Below are positions 12,630 through 26,500 of a DNA stretch of 64,000 nucleotides, piece by piece. The translations under genes were made by a program, and so were the position numbers. The notes under the pieces are model-generated. The model was given only the letters and a program-made list of their open reading frames with translations, was not told where the DNA came from and did not search any database. Within the stretch, counting starts at the first letter, position 1, and each line of letters opens with the position of its first letter. The DNA is from Prinia subflava (lineage: Eukaryota; Chordata; Aves; Passeriformes; Cisticolidae). Location: the NCBI RefSeq assembly GCF_021018805.1, contig NC_086247.1:119323094-119387093 (forward strand), written 5' to 3'.

Positions 12630-15600
12630 GTGAAAGTACACATCTATTTATAGCCATCTAAACATTTTCTGAGCACCTCTTTGGCTAAATGAGCAGCTTC
12701 ACTCTTACATACATTTCTGTTCCTTCTTGAGAAATTATATTTTTAAAAAAATACATCCTGATGTATGCAAGTCTGCAGCCTATGAAAGACTCTTTGTTCC
12801 TGGAATGTGGTGAGAGCATAATGACTAAGGAGCAGACAGAAAATCCAAAGCAATTTGGGGTTTTCTTTCTGATTTTTAAAAAGGGATTGATAAATTTAAA
12901 TACGGATTCCCATTATGTGGAATGACATTTAAAAAAAAATGCAAGAGAATCTTTTCTCAATAAAATTTAGCAACCCTAAGTATAATTTATTCATTTTAAT
13001 ATCAAGAAGCAACATGATGTTAGTTTCTAGATGGTAAAAAGAAAAAAGAGCAAAACCCTACAAGCTGGTTTAGATGAAGAGCTAGGAGCAGGGTTTTCTT
13101 TTTCATATGCTCTAGATTTTTTTTATTGTTAGTTTGGGATTAGCTTTAGTTATGCTAATGTTACAGGATGTGTAGTAAATGAAGATGTTGTGGGAAGGTT
13201 TTGTACAGATTTTGTAAGTACTGCTTCCTAGGTTATATTCCTGCTGTTTTTTAAACCTTTACCCTCTGCACTCCCAGAATTTGATACTGCTAACATCTCC
13301 TGGGCAACTTCTAAAATCTCTCCATTTCATACTTTTCTCCTTTATAGTTTAAAGAAATTTATGTTAAAAGGGGCCCTGTAGAAGTTACTGCTTTTAGTGA
13401 TAATCACTGGTGTTAAGAAATCTCTCTGGGGCACCAAATTGTCTGTAATACCTGTTATAAATTATTAACCGAAGTAAAATCAGAAATAAAAAACTTCAGG
13501 GAAAAATAATGGGGAAGTAAGGATTCAAAATGGTAAAAGAAAAATCACTTGCCTTGTACTTCGTCCTTATAAAATTCAACCATACAACCCAGTTCCCACG
13601 AGCAAGTGGGAATAAAATAAATTATTTTTTCCTAAGATTTTTCTGGTTTATGTCTTTAAACTCTTCTCTACCGTTATGGTGTAGATGTTTCCTTTTTTTC
13701 TTAAAAAAGAAGCCTCCACTGGCTCTCTTGCAAGCCTCTGCCTGGATCTTTTTGTTTAAATAAACACGCTTAGTGCAAAATCCACTTGGATATTTACAGG
13801 CCTGTTTGAATATCTGTCAGAAGAAGACAGTGATTTCAGAGTTAATGGGTTCCTCAGAATGGATAGTATATTATCAGTTAATCAGATCTTTTTGGTCTTT
13901 TTTTCATTCCTAATTGAAGCAGATATTCTCCTGGGTTTTTGAGGCTTTACTGATGTTTCAAGGAACAAAATCTCCTAGTGGATGGATTGAACTTCCTGTA
14001 GTAGATATATTTATTTTCCTCTAGATCTGTTGTCTCCTCACATCCCTGAGCAGCAAGGCTCATCTTGGGGGAGGCTGAATATTGAAGGAAATGGTAAAGA
14101 AGTGTTGGGCTGCACAGGACTGAGTTCAGAGCCACCACCACCACTCTACATTCAGGTGGATTTACACTGTGGCTGTTCTCCTGCATTAACAAGTGTTTCA
14201 CTTGCTTAATTAACAGATATCTTGACTTATATGCAGCTTTCCTTAATTGTCCCAAAGATGCTCTTAGCTATGAGTTTCCACTCTTGGATTTTGTTGCAGA
14301 TTCTGGCTGACCTTCTCTGTGGCTATTCACTGGCATGTCACTCCTCTCCTCTTGCATGACATATGAAGAGAAGCTAATTCAAAGCTTTCATTGTTTATGG
14401 CTCGGTTTTTTAGTTCCTTTAGCTTCAGGGGTTTAAGGCTGGGGAACAGCTAATCAAAGGCTAGTGCAGAAAACTGATTTCAGCTGTCTCTTCATAGGTT
14501 TCACTTTTTTTTTTTCAGGCATCTTCCTCCTCTCTAAAGCAGTCCCCTTCCCTAGAACTGAGAAGAAAGCAAAAGCAAGTTTAAAATTTCCAGAAAGACA
14601 TAGCTACAGGAAATTAATGGCTGGTTGGCCATTTTTATGCTCTCCACCCCTTCACTTAAATACTCAGCTTTTGCTGATGGTTGCCTTGTGGACTAACAAA
14701 CTTTTCTCCAACCTTAAACATGTTTACAGCCTGTTTGTAACCAGGGAGGTACATACAGCTCTTCAGAGAAAACAATCCTCTTTATGGCCAGGGCTTGAGC
14801 CAAAGCCAGCTACATTTCCCTCTCTTTGTCTTCTCAAAAGGAAGGAGAGATCTGTTTCCTTCAACAATACTGTTTATAACTTCACCAGATGAAAACTGTC
14901 ATATCCCATTTCCACTGAGACTCAGTGGTATCTATTCACTGGCTACAGAATTAAGAAAACAGAACTTAGTTCAGCTTTAATGCTTGCATACACACCATGC
15001 AAATTTTCTTCAAATGAGCCAGGAAATTCTAAATATCATCTCATTGCAAAAAAAAAAAATTGCTGTCTCCAAAGGTCAGTTTAGAAATGTTGTGACCTGT
15101 GATGTCCTTTAGTATTGGCTGCATTTCCCACAAACTATGTGAATTCTGGATGAGATGACTGCTCAGGCTGGAGTTATATTTTCAACACCAAGTAATGAGA
15201 CAGTTATATCTTTTAAAGTGCTGTAAACATAACAAAATGAGTTTTCTAATCATAAGACTACCGATTCAAACAACCACAACTATATGAAACTCTGCTGTGT
15301 ATTTCAAGGAAATGTATTTTAAATGTATTGCTTGAATTGGGAGAACATTTCCTACATAAGCCTGTTTTGTATTTTTATTTATAGTCCAAAACTTTTACTT
15401 TTTTTTTTTTTCCAGTGATTTCTGTGTTATTAGAAAAATGATTTCTATGTTACTGGTGAAAATACTTCTCCAGTGCCTGGAAACTATTTTACTTTATAAC
15501 TACTTGGGAGCTCAAGAAATAAATCTCCATTGCTTTACACTCTGACAGACAGCAGTGAGCAGAATGATGAAAGGGGAAATTTAGGATCCTCATATGGTAA

Positions 15601-18600
15601 AGAGGGATAGGAACATTCCTCTGTTGTAAATCCTGTACTCCTTGTCTTCGGTGAATATGAAGCATTTCAAGTACAATGTAATTCTCTGCATCAGAGTCTG
15701 ATTCTTAAGGTCTCTACTGGCATATTTCAGCTTTGCAACCAGATTAGCAGAGCACCTGACAAAAAGGTGGATCTAAATTCTCTCTATGCCTCACAGAGAG
15801 GGTAGTCACATATATCTTTCAATTTAGGTACATTCCTCCCCAGTTCTTTCAGAAAATTATTTCAGAGCAGCAGTCAATCAGAGATGTTACCTTTGCTTTT
15901 AAAGTGTATGTGACAAATTATTAACCAATTTCTCCAGATTTATTAGAGATAAATTTCAGGTTAAATTTGCTTTACTGTTCTGTTACACACTGGATTTATA
16001 TTTTAAGATTAGAGACCTGCCTGGAATAGATTATTTTTCATCATAGCTCTTTAATGGTATACATTATTACAATAAGTCCACGAAAGTCTTTTTGGAGCTT
16101 TTACAGTATTATTGGATTTTCACTGGATTCTCATTTTGGTAGAACATGCAGCAGTTTCTGCTGTTAAGCAGGGCTGGATCTTGAAACACAGACTGTAAAG
16201 CCAGGCCCCCACTGTATTTGATAATCAGCAAATTCAGCTGTAACTGAGTCCTGGAGTTATCTGGAAGCTCTCTAGAAGATGCTGCTAGACATTATGTTTT
16301 GAAAAAACTTTCTGCAAATTTTTTTCTGTTGGTTGAAAGGCTTTTATTTTCCATCATTCCCTCCATAGGGAAGTAGTATTCTATGCAATTTCTGCTGGTT
16401 TTCCTTTCCCTGATTAGGGAATGTGATGTGGCTATCTGCAAGGATGATCCAGAGGTACAGATATTTCATCTATCCATCTGACCTTAAAAATGCTTCAGAA
16501 ACGTAGTTGAAAAGCTGCAGGCCATCTCTTTTTGTGGCCTTCACCCCATGAACCACCACAATTTGGACCCTGAGCATGACCTTGGCTCACATTTCAGGGC
16601 TGGATAGAAGCTGATATCTTATGCTGAAGATCCTTAAGGACCTTCAAGCAAAAGTTAAAACACATCTGACCATGGTCTGGTCCTCACTCTCTCGCCATAT
16701 CCAGGGAAAAACACATTCCTCGTTTGCCAGGTCTGCTACTTTGTCTCCTTTGTCAACTTGCACTCAATTCACTTTGACATTTTATTATTCTCTTGTGCCA
16801 AATTGGCCTTATCCGTGCAAGAAACTCTGAAAAGAATCAGAATCCTTTCTGAAGACTGTGCAATTTTTTGTTTGTTAATAGAAAGACAACTTTGGAATTA
16901 AGTAGAATCAGGAACCAGTCTCCACAGGGCTCTCTGGCAGATAGCTACATTCCTCTGATTTCAACTGCACCTGCAGAATTTTCTTAATCTGATTTCTAAG
17001 TAGATTCTGTACCAGATTGCTTACAAAAAGTTGTGTTATTTCTGTAGAATATTGCCTGCATTTCAGATATGGAGAAAAAGAACAAAAAGCAGCTTACTTT
17101 TCCCAAGCTGGTGCTACATGTACAAGCTGCTTTTGTAGAAGCTCTATTTAGTGACAGTTTTGCATGACAAAATAATAGCTAGATTCCTATGACCTTACTT
17201 CATTTTTTTTTGTTCAGTAAAAGCAAATACCTGGACCATACTAAAAAATGCCAAACAATCCAACACAACAACAATCCAATGTCATGAAAGACACCTGTCA
17301 TATATATGGCTATTTGTAAAGAAACAAAAAATGGAAGGCATGCCCACTGGAGAATTTAGTTCCTCAAAGCCCTACTTTTTCTCTGTTTTCTCCTTGGCAT
17401 CTAAAGGAAATCTCCACTTACACTGAAAGCATATAACACTTTAATCTACTCAAAGGTGTAAATTAAACAGAATTATTAAATTTACTTAGCTGAAACTGAA
17501 TGGCATATTTTCATTTAACATGCTGAAACTCTGTTTTATTTTTACAGTAACTTAATAAGAGAAAGTAGGCCTACCAAATTTCAATTAGATTTGCCTAGAA
17601 GGGAAGGCAAAGAAGAGAGAAAAATAAGGATAGGAAATAATTGAATAAAAGATAAAGGCAAATAAAATTTTGCTTAGTAATAAAAAGGTACAGAGACAAA
17701 ATGCAATTTCCTGGTATCCCAAGGAAAACCTCAAACAAACCACAGCTGAGTGGGTGAGAAGTTTGCTGCTTTTCTATTTCAGCCTATGCTGGGTTAATGC
17801 AGTGAATGGATTCCACAGGCTGAGTAGTTGAGAGCTTGTGGTCAGTCCTGAGTGCTTTTCACTGAGAGGCCAGTGTTTAAATAATAAAAATGCATTGAGA
17901 ATAGCAGTTAAAAAAACAAAAAAGCTATAGGGAATTCCATAGTAGAAAACACTATTTTCCTGAATTAATTACAATACCATGTGAAGTGCTGCATGAAGGC
18001 ACAGAAATATGGGTTAAGGTTGTTCATTTAAAGAATAGGGTTTTGTCAGGATAAAGTCTAATTAAGTGTGTGGAGATGAGAGGGAAGAATCAATGTTTGC
18101 TTCCATTTGTTATCTTTTGATACCCCTGTCAGACAACTCAAGATCCCAGGCAGTGCCCTAACAGTGGGTCATTTTGCTTCTGCACACCATACTGTTATCG
18201 CTGCTGTAAGCTCTTTTCTTTGTAGAGACAAATATTTTTGCACATGTAAAGGCATTAGCAAGCTGAGGGAAATTCAGGCATCAGTGACAGCATAGCTCTG
18301 GGAAACGTTCACGAATTAACCAGCTGAGGGAGCACAAGGCATCCCATTTTCAGTAACAGCACAATGGACTTCAGGGACTTCTAGAAGAAACAATGTGGTA
18401 ATTACTAAGTCTGCTTCACTTAACTTTCCAGTGAAACATCTGAGGGTCCTTCTTCTCTCATGGAGTAGTTTGGGTCAGTATTAATTTTTTGGAGGGGGTC
18501 AGAATTGATTTTTAAAGGACATGGCTGATCTGCGCTTTTATTTAACTATCTGGCCTAGAATATATATAAATACATTTAACTGAAACCAAGTAGACAGTTT

Positions 18601-21600
18601 GATTTTAAAAATCTGAGGTGAAATCCTAGACCACCTGAAGCTAATGGCAAAGTATAATTTATGGGATTAGAGCCAAGTGTTGATAGTTGCTCCAGAGTTG
18701 TATTAGCATGCAAATACAGTAATACTTGTATCACACCAGATCTACAGTCTGCTCAGCCCGTGGTCCTGCCTGTGGCAGCCAAGCAGTAACAACACCTGCA
18801 AAAGCAGGACAAGCAATCTGGGGCCCAGAGAATTATTGACTTAGTTGGAGTATTTAATAGAGGTTTGACAAAATAATCAGGCGACTAAATGAACAGGAGA
18901 GAGTTGGTCTGTCACTCAGTGTACACCAGCTGAACTTTGCTGTTCTGTAGGACAGAAGCAAATTAAGGTGTTGTCTTCAGCTCCAAACTGCTGGGCATCC
19001 ATGCAGGGACGTGCTGTGCTGCAGCCCAGCCAGTGTGGGGTTCCTCTGCAGAAAAGCCCTTTGAACTTGCTCTGCAGCCCATGATTATGCAGATAGGCAG
19101 TGCTGGGAGAGGAGTAACTGCTACCACATGTGAAACTCTGGTCCCAGGATATTGTTTTCATTATAGTTTTGTTCTCTGCAGCTACTCGGACTCTGGAGTG
19201 TCAGATTCCAGTTTGATTTCTTCATTAGGAAAGCTACTGCTTCAGTAGTAATGAACAACAGAAAGCACGAAAACAGTCTGACAATGGTTGGTTTTGTTTA
19301 AAAATGTTAGCATGGGTTAGATACTGTCTAACACTAATGCCTGGGACAGGTTCCTTTCATTATGCTTTGCATTTCTGGAAAATAACTCAGCCTGTGTTTT
19401 CACAGAAATTGGTTAATCCATACAGCATAGGTCAGAAAAGACATATAAGCTAGTAATGCTGCTTCTTTTTGGAAAGCAGTAAAACAGACTCTACTCTTTG
19501 TAAAGGACTCAGAGCATGCTGCCATTCTGACTACCTACCAGCATAACTCATATATACATTAAAGTAAAATTGGTCTCCCATTTCTTGAAGCAGAAACCTG
19601 GTCTCACATTCCTGTAAAGCACTGTCCACCTCCAGAAAAATATACTACACCTTCATCTTTTTGCTTATAGGAAATATTATCGGTTATATGGATTTTATGG
19701 TATTGAATCCATGCCTTTCTTCAGATTTATGTGAGTAAATAAGCCCTAGTTCACTGTTTTTTGCCTTTCCCTTGAGGAAATTATGCTAAACTTTTTTTTT
19801 TTTCTTTTTTCTTTTTTTTTCCCCTTGTTTGTTTGTGCTTCAGGAAATTTCTTCTCTTCCTGCCTTAGGCAAAAGTGGAGTTATGGTAATGAAAACATGC
19901 ACATAGTAAAAAAAAAAAGGGAAAATCTTTGTCCAAGAAGAAGTGATAAGGAATGCTTTAAGGGTAGATTAAATCCATTTTAACTACTAAAACTTTATTC
20001 CACGGTCTCTGCTTGTGAGAACTAAAGTCCTTTTGATAAGAAAAATGCTTTCTTTTGGCTTTGTATAATTAATCTTGGAAATCAGATAGGTGGATTTGGA
20101 GGTGCTGGTGAAATGTGAGGATTAGATTTTGAAATTTGACCAGCAGTGTTGGAAAGACAAAGAGATGGCTGAATAAGCAGGGACATGTGCAGCTGCCAGC
20201 ACAGGTAGGCCATGTTTTCCTGCCAGTATGAGACTCTTCACCACTGCCCCCACTTTTCCAGCATCAAGAGCAATGAAGCAGTTTGGTATCAGATCCTCTC
20301 TTCTAAGGAAAGTCAAAGGTACATTTTGCTGAAGCTCTAATGGTTTTCTGACTTGATGATGAGATTAGCATGATTTAGGACTGTATGCTGACATGAGCAG
20401 AGATAGAGGCAAACAAAAGTAATGTTTATGTACTCCATACTTTTTGAAGCATTTCTCTTTTTCCTGCTTGACCAGAATTACTGTATTCCTGCCAGATTCT
20501 GTTAGTGCCAGCTGCTTCTCATTGAGCATTTGATTTCCTGAAGATACCATGGCAAAGTCACTGTATGAAATAGGAAAATTTAGAACAGGGACAAGTAAGT
20601 TTTGCTCTACTATTTGGTGGGTCTTTGATTTTGATTATAATTGACCTTAACAGCAAAACTTTCCTATCAGAGGGCACAAAGGAGGGAAACAGTGGACCTC
20701 TACCTTGATTTTCAGCTCATATAAGACTCTGAAATTAAATGCATGGAAGTTATGCACACCCTGGTCCAGAAACTGTTGGTCCACTGGACCTGGGTCTTAA
20801 GCAAAGAGAGGCAATCAGTCTCCTAAATGATGGCAACATAGGCCACCACACTGAAAGGAAAACAGGCCAGGCCAGTCTGGAAATTGTTGCTGGCATAGTT
20901 ATGCCATAAATAGCCACCAGCACGTCAGAAAGCTCTCATGGGCTTAAGCCTGTATACTGATGCCAAAAAGAGCCATCTAACCCAGTCAGTCCTGCCTTTT
21001 CCCCAGGATCATGCATCTCCTGACTGGGTGAATATGGGAAATGAGCACAAGTGTTCTCCCAGGAGAGCGGTGGGCATCAGCTGGGGAGAAGGAGGAGATC
21101 ACAGGTTTAAGCTCCTGCAGGGTGCAGTGTGTCACTCCCCAGATGCCCTTGCAGCACAGTGACCTCCATGCCAGCCAAAAGCCCCAGGTGAGGTGCCACG
21201 TCGGTGGGGTCCTGCTGGTGGCTGGATCCCTCTTCCCCTTCATCCATGGCTGCTTGCACAGCAGCTCCATGCTGCTGTGGTAATGACCTGCCCCAGTGCA
21301 GCACGGGCACGTCAGCACCATCACAGCTTGTTCAAGGGCCTTTAACAAGGTAAACAGAAGGTTTTTAATAATATGCTGAACCTCACCTGAGGAGAGGAAT
21401 AAGTTGCCAGATTCATACATTGGCAAGTCACAGATTTCAGAGCCATTTCTCCTCTTCCTCTCAGTTCATGGAAAAGAGTGTTTTCTTTCTTCCTTCCCCC
21501 ATTTAGGGCAGAGAGATGTGTTAGAAAGAAACCTTTCTTCTGTGTAATTATTCTGTTCTGCTGTACTCTGTTCTCAAGCCAATGCCAGAGCTGGCTCAAA

Positions 21601-22535
21601 GGAAATGGTGGAGGAGGAGGAGAGCAAGGCCTGTTTGTGAGCAGTTTGCACAGAGTGGCTCAATTGCATCATAAAGCTACACCTTGGGCTCATTGGGATG
21701 AATAGGGCAGTTCATTGGTCTGAATGCTGCTCTTCCAGGTGCTCTGCACCTGTTGTTCTGCTCAGACATTGGCCTTTTTCTTTGCAGCCATAACCATTTT
21801 GGACACGGGTTAAATAGACTAATGTTGTGCATGGTGGATTAGGAGCGTGAAAACAAAGCTGGTATGTCATGCTACTGTGTTCCTCGATAATGACTGAAAT
21901 CATCCTGAAAAAATACTTTTAAAGGATCAGGTTTCTATGCAGACTACTCAATTTCCATTGTATTTAATGAGATCTTTTTATTCAAATCCTACAGATGATT
22001 AGATGATTTTGCCCATAGAAGATGGAATCCCTTTGGTTATGACATTAAGTAAAATTTTTGCTCATTAGGAATAGATAGGGCAAGTGCTGGAAGAAAACAG
22101 AAACAAAAGACCAGAAATCTATTGTTAACTTATGAAAGCTGAATTTAAAAATATTGTGAGGCAGTCTAACAGAGAGATTGTTCAACCCTAACACAAAACA
22201 GGCCATGGGATCTCATTTTAAAAAATTTCATTGACTCAGTCACCCTAGTTCTCCCACCAATCCTCCAATCTTAAAATGGGAAATCTGCACCTACTATCTG
22301 GTGTTAAATTCACACCTGTAATCCTATCTCCCAGATTATGATCAACTTCAAAGAAATTACTTATGTATGTGGGTGGCATGAACTTTACCTTTTCTTGGTA
22401 TCTCTATTCTCTTTGCAGTTAAGTACACTCATTTACCCTACTTCGATAAAAGCCATTTTGCAAATTATTTTCTGATAGATTTATACTTCTAGTAGCTGTC
22501 AAAAAAATTCAGACATCACCAACTGGTTCTCTGTT
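12630..22535. other. About 10 kb without recognisable features
   Basis: I see no repeat family, RNA gene or supported exon. The DNA is AT-rich and CpG-poor, with short T runs (for example near 15399-15412 and 19790-19820) and a locally GC-richer segment at about 21000-21330 where open frames appear on both strands. All open frames are under 150 codons, show no domain, and often overlap frames on the other strand. It is most simply intron or intergenic DNA. Confidence 0.55.
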
Positions 22536-22631
22536 TTGATGACTTATACATGTTCTAACACATTCAGGTCTTTGTTAGTTACCAAAAGCAAATGCAAATT
22601 ATCTTCTAGAAGTAAAATATTCCTTCTCCAG

Positions 22632-22772
22632 GAACCTGCACTGGATTTTGCCTGTTTGTCTGAAAGTTGTAGGTTGCAGAGTCCGCTCAGCAACAGATTT
22701 GTGGGACAAGAGGCAGAGAGGCACATCCAGCGGCTGGCAGAGCAAGCCTTTGAAAACATCCAAGAGAAGAAA
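22632..22772 (+). CDS. Candidate internal exon (hypothetical protein)
   Basis: A pyrimidine-rich acceptor (TTCCTTCTCCAG, AG at 22630-22631) precedes an open segment of 141 nt, exactly 47 codons. It ends at a plausible donor, GAAGAAA|GTGAGA (GT at 22773). In that frame the peptide begins EPALDFACLSESC and ends RLAEQAFENIQEKK. The last 25 residues are charged and helix-like, unlike the hydrophobic, Cys/Ser-rich products of random frames here. If the donor is not used, the frame runs on to a stop at 22809-22811 and this would be a terminal exon. I do not recognise the protein. Splice-like sites and short open frames do occur by chance, so this is inference. The minus-strand frame over the same bases is the alternative reading. 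Confidence 0.3.
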
Positions 22773-23480
22773 GTGAGAGATGCCACTGAAGTGCATGCTG
22801 AAGGACCTTGAGTTGGCCTTCTGCAATTAAAACCATCTGAGGGGCTGGGGGTCAGAAAAGGGGGTGAGGGAGGTCAGGAGCCGTCTGGAAAAGGTGTCCC
22901 TTGCAGCGGCGCCGAGGGCGGGGAGGCAACCAAAGGGAAAGGAAGAGCTGGCCTCAGTGTTTGCTTTGGCCTAATTTCAAACAGAGCCCCTTCAGAATCT
23001 GTTTATACAGTCCTGTCTTTCAAGAGCTGTTTTAATTTCTTTAACTAAGGCTCTGTGAGCCCTGAAGGTTTGGCTTATCCCATGGAAATCAGAAGATACA
23101 CAGTCTAGGGAGAGCTGATGTGGGCTTGGTGACATGCTTTATGAGTTTCACATTCAGAAGCAGTGGCTCTGCTTTAAGGCACTGCTGAGCAGAGATCTCA
23201 AGGAAGCATTGAACTCTCTGATGGATACCAGGTCATAGCTGTTAGAGCTTATGGCATTTTCTAATTTTCACTGCAAATAAATTACAGCAAGCTCTACTAT
23301 CATAATCCTATCGTATGTATGCCTAATGTGTAACTTTGCTTTGAAATAAATATTTTCACACCATATTTATAACTGTTGCTCATCCCTTGTATCTGGGCTA
23401 CTACACATTTAATGCACAGAAATCTGTCCCTCATTAATATTAGCAAAAGACAACAATAAATGAAGGCAAATGCCACAATT
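22773..23480. other. GC-richer flank with a GC box
   Basis: Just downstream of the exon-like segment, 22835-22945 is G-rich and holds several CpGs (GCGGCGCCGAGGGCGGGG). GGGCGGGG near 22917-22924 is a consensus Sp1/KLF GC box. It may belong to a promoter or to the exon's conserved surroundings. No TATA box or start codon can be tied to it. The rest of the stretch shows nothing recognisable. Confidence 0.35.
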
Positions 23481-23504
23481 AAAAAAAAAAAAAAAAAAAA
23501 AAAA
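23481..23504. repeat. Homopolymer (A)24
   Basis: Twenty-four consecutive A residues. Upstream sequence has no polyadenylation signal placed to make it a retrocopy tail, and I see no flanking target duplication. Confidence 0.95.
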
Positions 23505-26500
23505 GCAGCATTATTTTTAGCTTTCCAAGAGGTCTGGCAGTACACTACTCATTTTGGAAAGGAACAATTAGCCAGTTTGATAAGGCTGGAGCATGAAACA
23601 TATCCATCACAGTGAAACGTTTTGATTTGCGTAAGTGCTGAAAGCTGGACACCTGCCTCCAAGTCCTTGGAAACTTCATGCTTGGTCTGGGCCAAAACAT
23701 GAAGGCTGTGCTTAGAGTAAGAATTCAGAAGAGTAGGCACTTGATATCAAAATTCCTTTCTGCTGGCCAAGCAGCATGGTGCCAGCCCTCCCAGCAGCCA
23801 AGGCAGGCCATCATCCCACTGCACAGCCAGGCTGGAGCAGTGTCCATCACACTGGGAAAGCTGTGTCAGGGACAATGAGATGTTGATATACCTCTGCCAC
23901 TCAGTTAGGAGGAGAAGAAAATAGCTTGGTAAAATTGCATATGACCTAAGGGTTTCTGACAGCATGTATTGATGTGTCTTGTTTGGTTTTGGGGAGATCC
24001 CTTGCATAAAGCACACATTTTGCTGATACGGCTGCATATGTGCAAATAATAAACTGCTGTAATATTCCCATTTCTCAAAACTTGTAAAATCTCTGAGTTA
24101 GGCAAGGCATAGACTCACCTGGCACAAATTCCCTCTGAGGCCCAATGCTGGCTGTTTCTAATTACCTCAGTGCCTTTAAAGGCCTGCACTGAGGCCATAG
24201 GGCCCCAGGTGCTCGTGTCCCCCTATAAAGTAGGCAAAGGTGTGTGTTTCATCTCAGAGGAATGCTACAAAGACAAATTCTTTAAAGACAGTTCAGACAC
24301 TGTAGGAGTGAGGTCAGATAAACACCTGTCTATCTATATCCACATATAAGTAACTTGTCATTTCTTCAACTATTATATCTGCCATTGTTCACCTTCAGTG
24401 GGGAGATATTTGTATGGCTGAAAACAAAGTTTGGCTCCTGTTTGGGGGGCTAAATTTTGGGATATCCAGCTCTAAAAGTGTGACAGAAGACATTCTCCAA
24501 AGGCCTACATTTTTGTTTGTTTGTATCTTTACTTACAGAAGCCAATTCCAAGCTTGCCAAATAAGGGATTTTACCTTTCCCAACAACCCTTTTGTCTCTG
24601 TGTTTCAGACTCGCACTGTTGGGGCTGCTGCCCTCAGGCTGGTCCCTGCTGAGCCCATTGCTGACCAGCACCTCCAGTTCCCTTTCTGCAGGGCTGCTCT
24701 TTCTTCCTCTTAATGTCACAATACACACGAAAAACAAATGTTTTGAGTAACCGGGTGTCACATAGAAAGAACACAAATGTTTAAAGGTGGCTTTCATAAT
24801 CTTCCAATTAAAATAAGACTACAGAGCTTATTTACGCTATATGATCCATTAATCTTTGTCTCAGTAGAAATGAAGTAATGTACAAATATTTAAAAGGAAG
24901 ATTTTTTGTCTCTGATGTAGTATATTCAAGAGATTTTTTTTTCACATATTACACTGGTGTGGGTAATAAAATCTATCACAGTATGTTAGAGAAGGGACAT
25001 TTGCTCAGAAGTTTGGTGTGACTGTGAAGGTATCACTAATTATTTTTTCTGAGCCTATTGTTTCAGGCTGTCATCTTAAAGGACTGACTTGTGACAGAAA
25101 TGTCATAGAGGAGTACAAAATGTTCCAGACCAGTTCTAAACCCAACTCCTTGCGTTTTCATGTGAACACAAGCTTTGGTGCTTAGAAATGGAAGGCCTGG
25201 TGGAAATGGGGAGCCAAGGTGAAAAACTGAGCAATTTTAGAAGAGATTTAATGAGACAAGGCCTCTGTTAAAACAGTGAAATAAATCGTGCTATCACTCA
25301 CCTTAAATTTCTGCTAATCACCAAGACTAAATCTAAACAAGGTAAAATACTTCACAGCAATTTATGCCAGGCCATTTTATAAGACAAGTTCAAACTGAGA
25401 GACTGCTTCTTTTTTTATGGTAGAAGCTGGATACAAATGGCAGTTCAACACTTACTGGTTGCTGTAGAGGAAAATAAATTGCATTACCACTGCTTTGAAT
25501 GAGAAGTTTTGTGATAATTAAATAACACTCAACATAGTTAAAATTTTCTTATAGTACAATAATAAAGTAATAGTTGAAACTAAACCTATTACTGAAACTG
25601 TAAACTAGATGAAAAAGTCACATTTTTGCTCTATTTATTTGCATTGTACCTGCAATAATGGAATTTGTCTTCTCATGAGTATTTTTTACTGGAATGATAA
25701 CATAGGTAAGTATGGTCCACTTCAGCTCTGAGGGGACTTTTTACTTATCAGCAGGTATAAGCCTTCCCTTAGCCCTATTTTTAAGGCTGAAAACAAAGCA
25801 GAGATCCCTTTGAAAAACATTAGTTTCAAGTCTTTTGAACTAAAATCCCAACTAGAAAGTTTCTCAGAGAACACCTTGAACTGGGCACGAATTCAAGTAT
25901 TGTTGAGTGCAGGCTTAAAAATGTCATGAATTCATAGACATTTAAATATTTCAAATTGAATCGCACCCAGAAACTAAACTGTAATGAACCTAGTGTTAAG
26001 GAAGTGGGGGAGTGGAGGTGCAGAGGGAGAATGGAGAAGAAAGGGAAACCCCATTATTCATGGGAGAGCAGAATAATTCTGTTCAGATTGAATTTTCTCT
26101 GAGGTTAAGTGTAGACCTTAGTCCACTATAGAAAATGAGACAGAAAGGAGCAGAAAGTTTGATGACTGTAAGTAAATATAAGTAATTACAAATCTTAACA
26201 GACCTGTCCTACACTCTATAAATAGTCCTAAATTAGCTTCCAAGGAGAATAGATAACCTTTGACTCATCCCTATGCTAGAGGTAGGCTGCAAATATAAAA
26301 CTGCTTAAATGAAAAAGTAATACAATTCCATCCAGGTATGAGGGAACACTGTGTGCTATATTATTGCACTAGTAATAAGAAAGTGTTTTCTTCCCTCACT
26401 GTGAATTTGATATGAAAAATGTTAACAGTCATTTAATACTAATACTTGGAAGGAGATTGAAAATTAAACTTACCAGAATGTGACCTAGAAAACAAATTCA

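Noticed and set aside
20986..21426. 146-codon minus frame in a GC-richer patch
   Set aside because: Frames open on both strands with no domain, splice or promoter context; composition explains it.
23481..23504. (A)24 as a processed pseudogene tail
   Set aside because: No AATAAA, no gene-like sequence upstream and no flanking duplication are seen.
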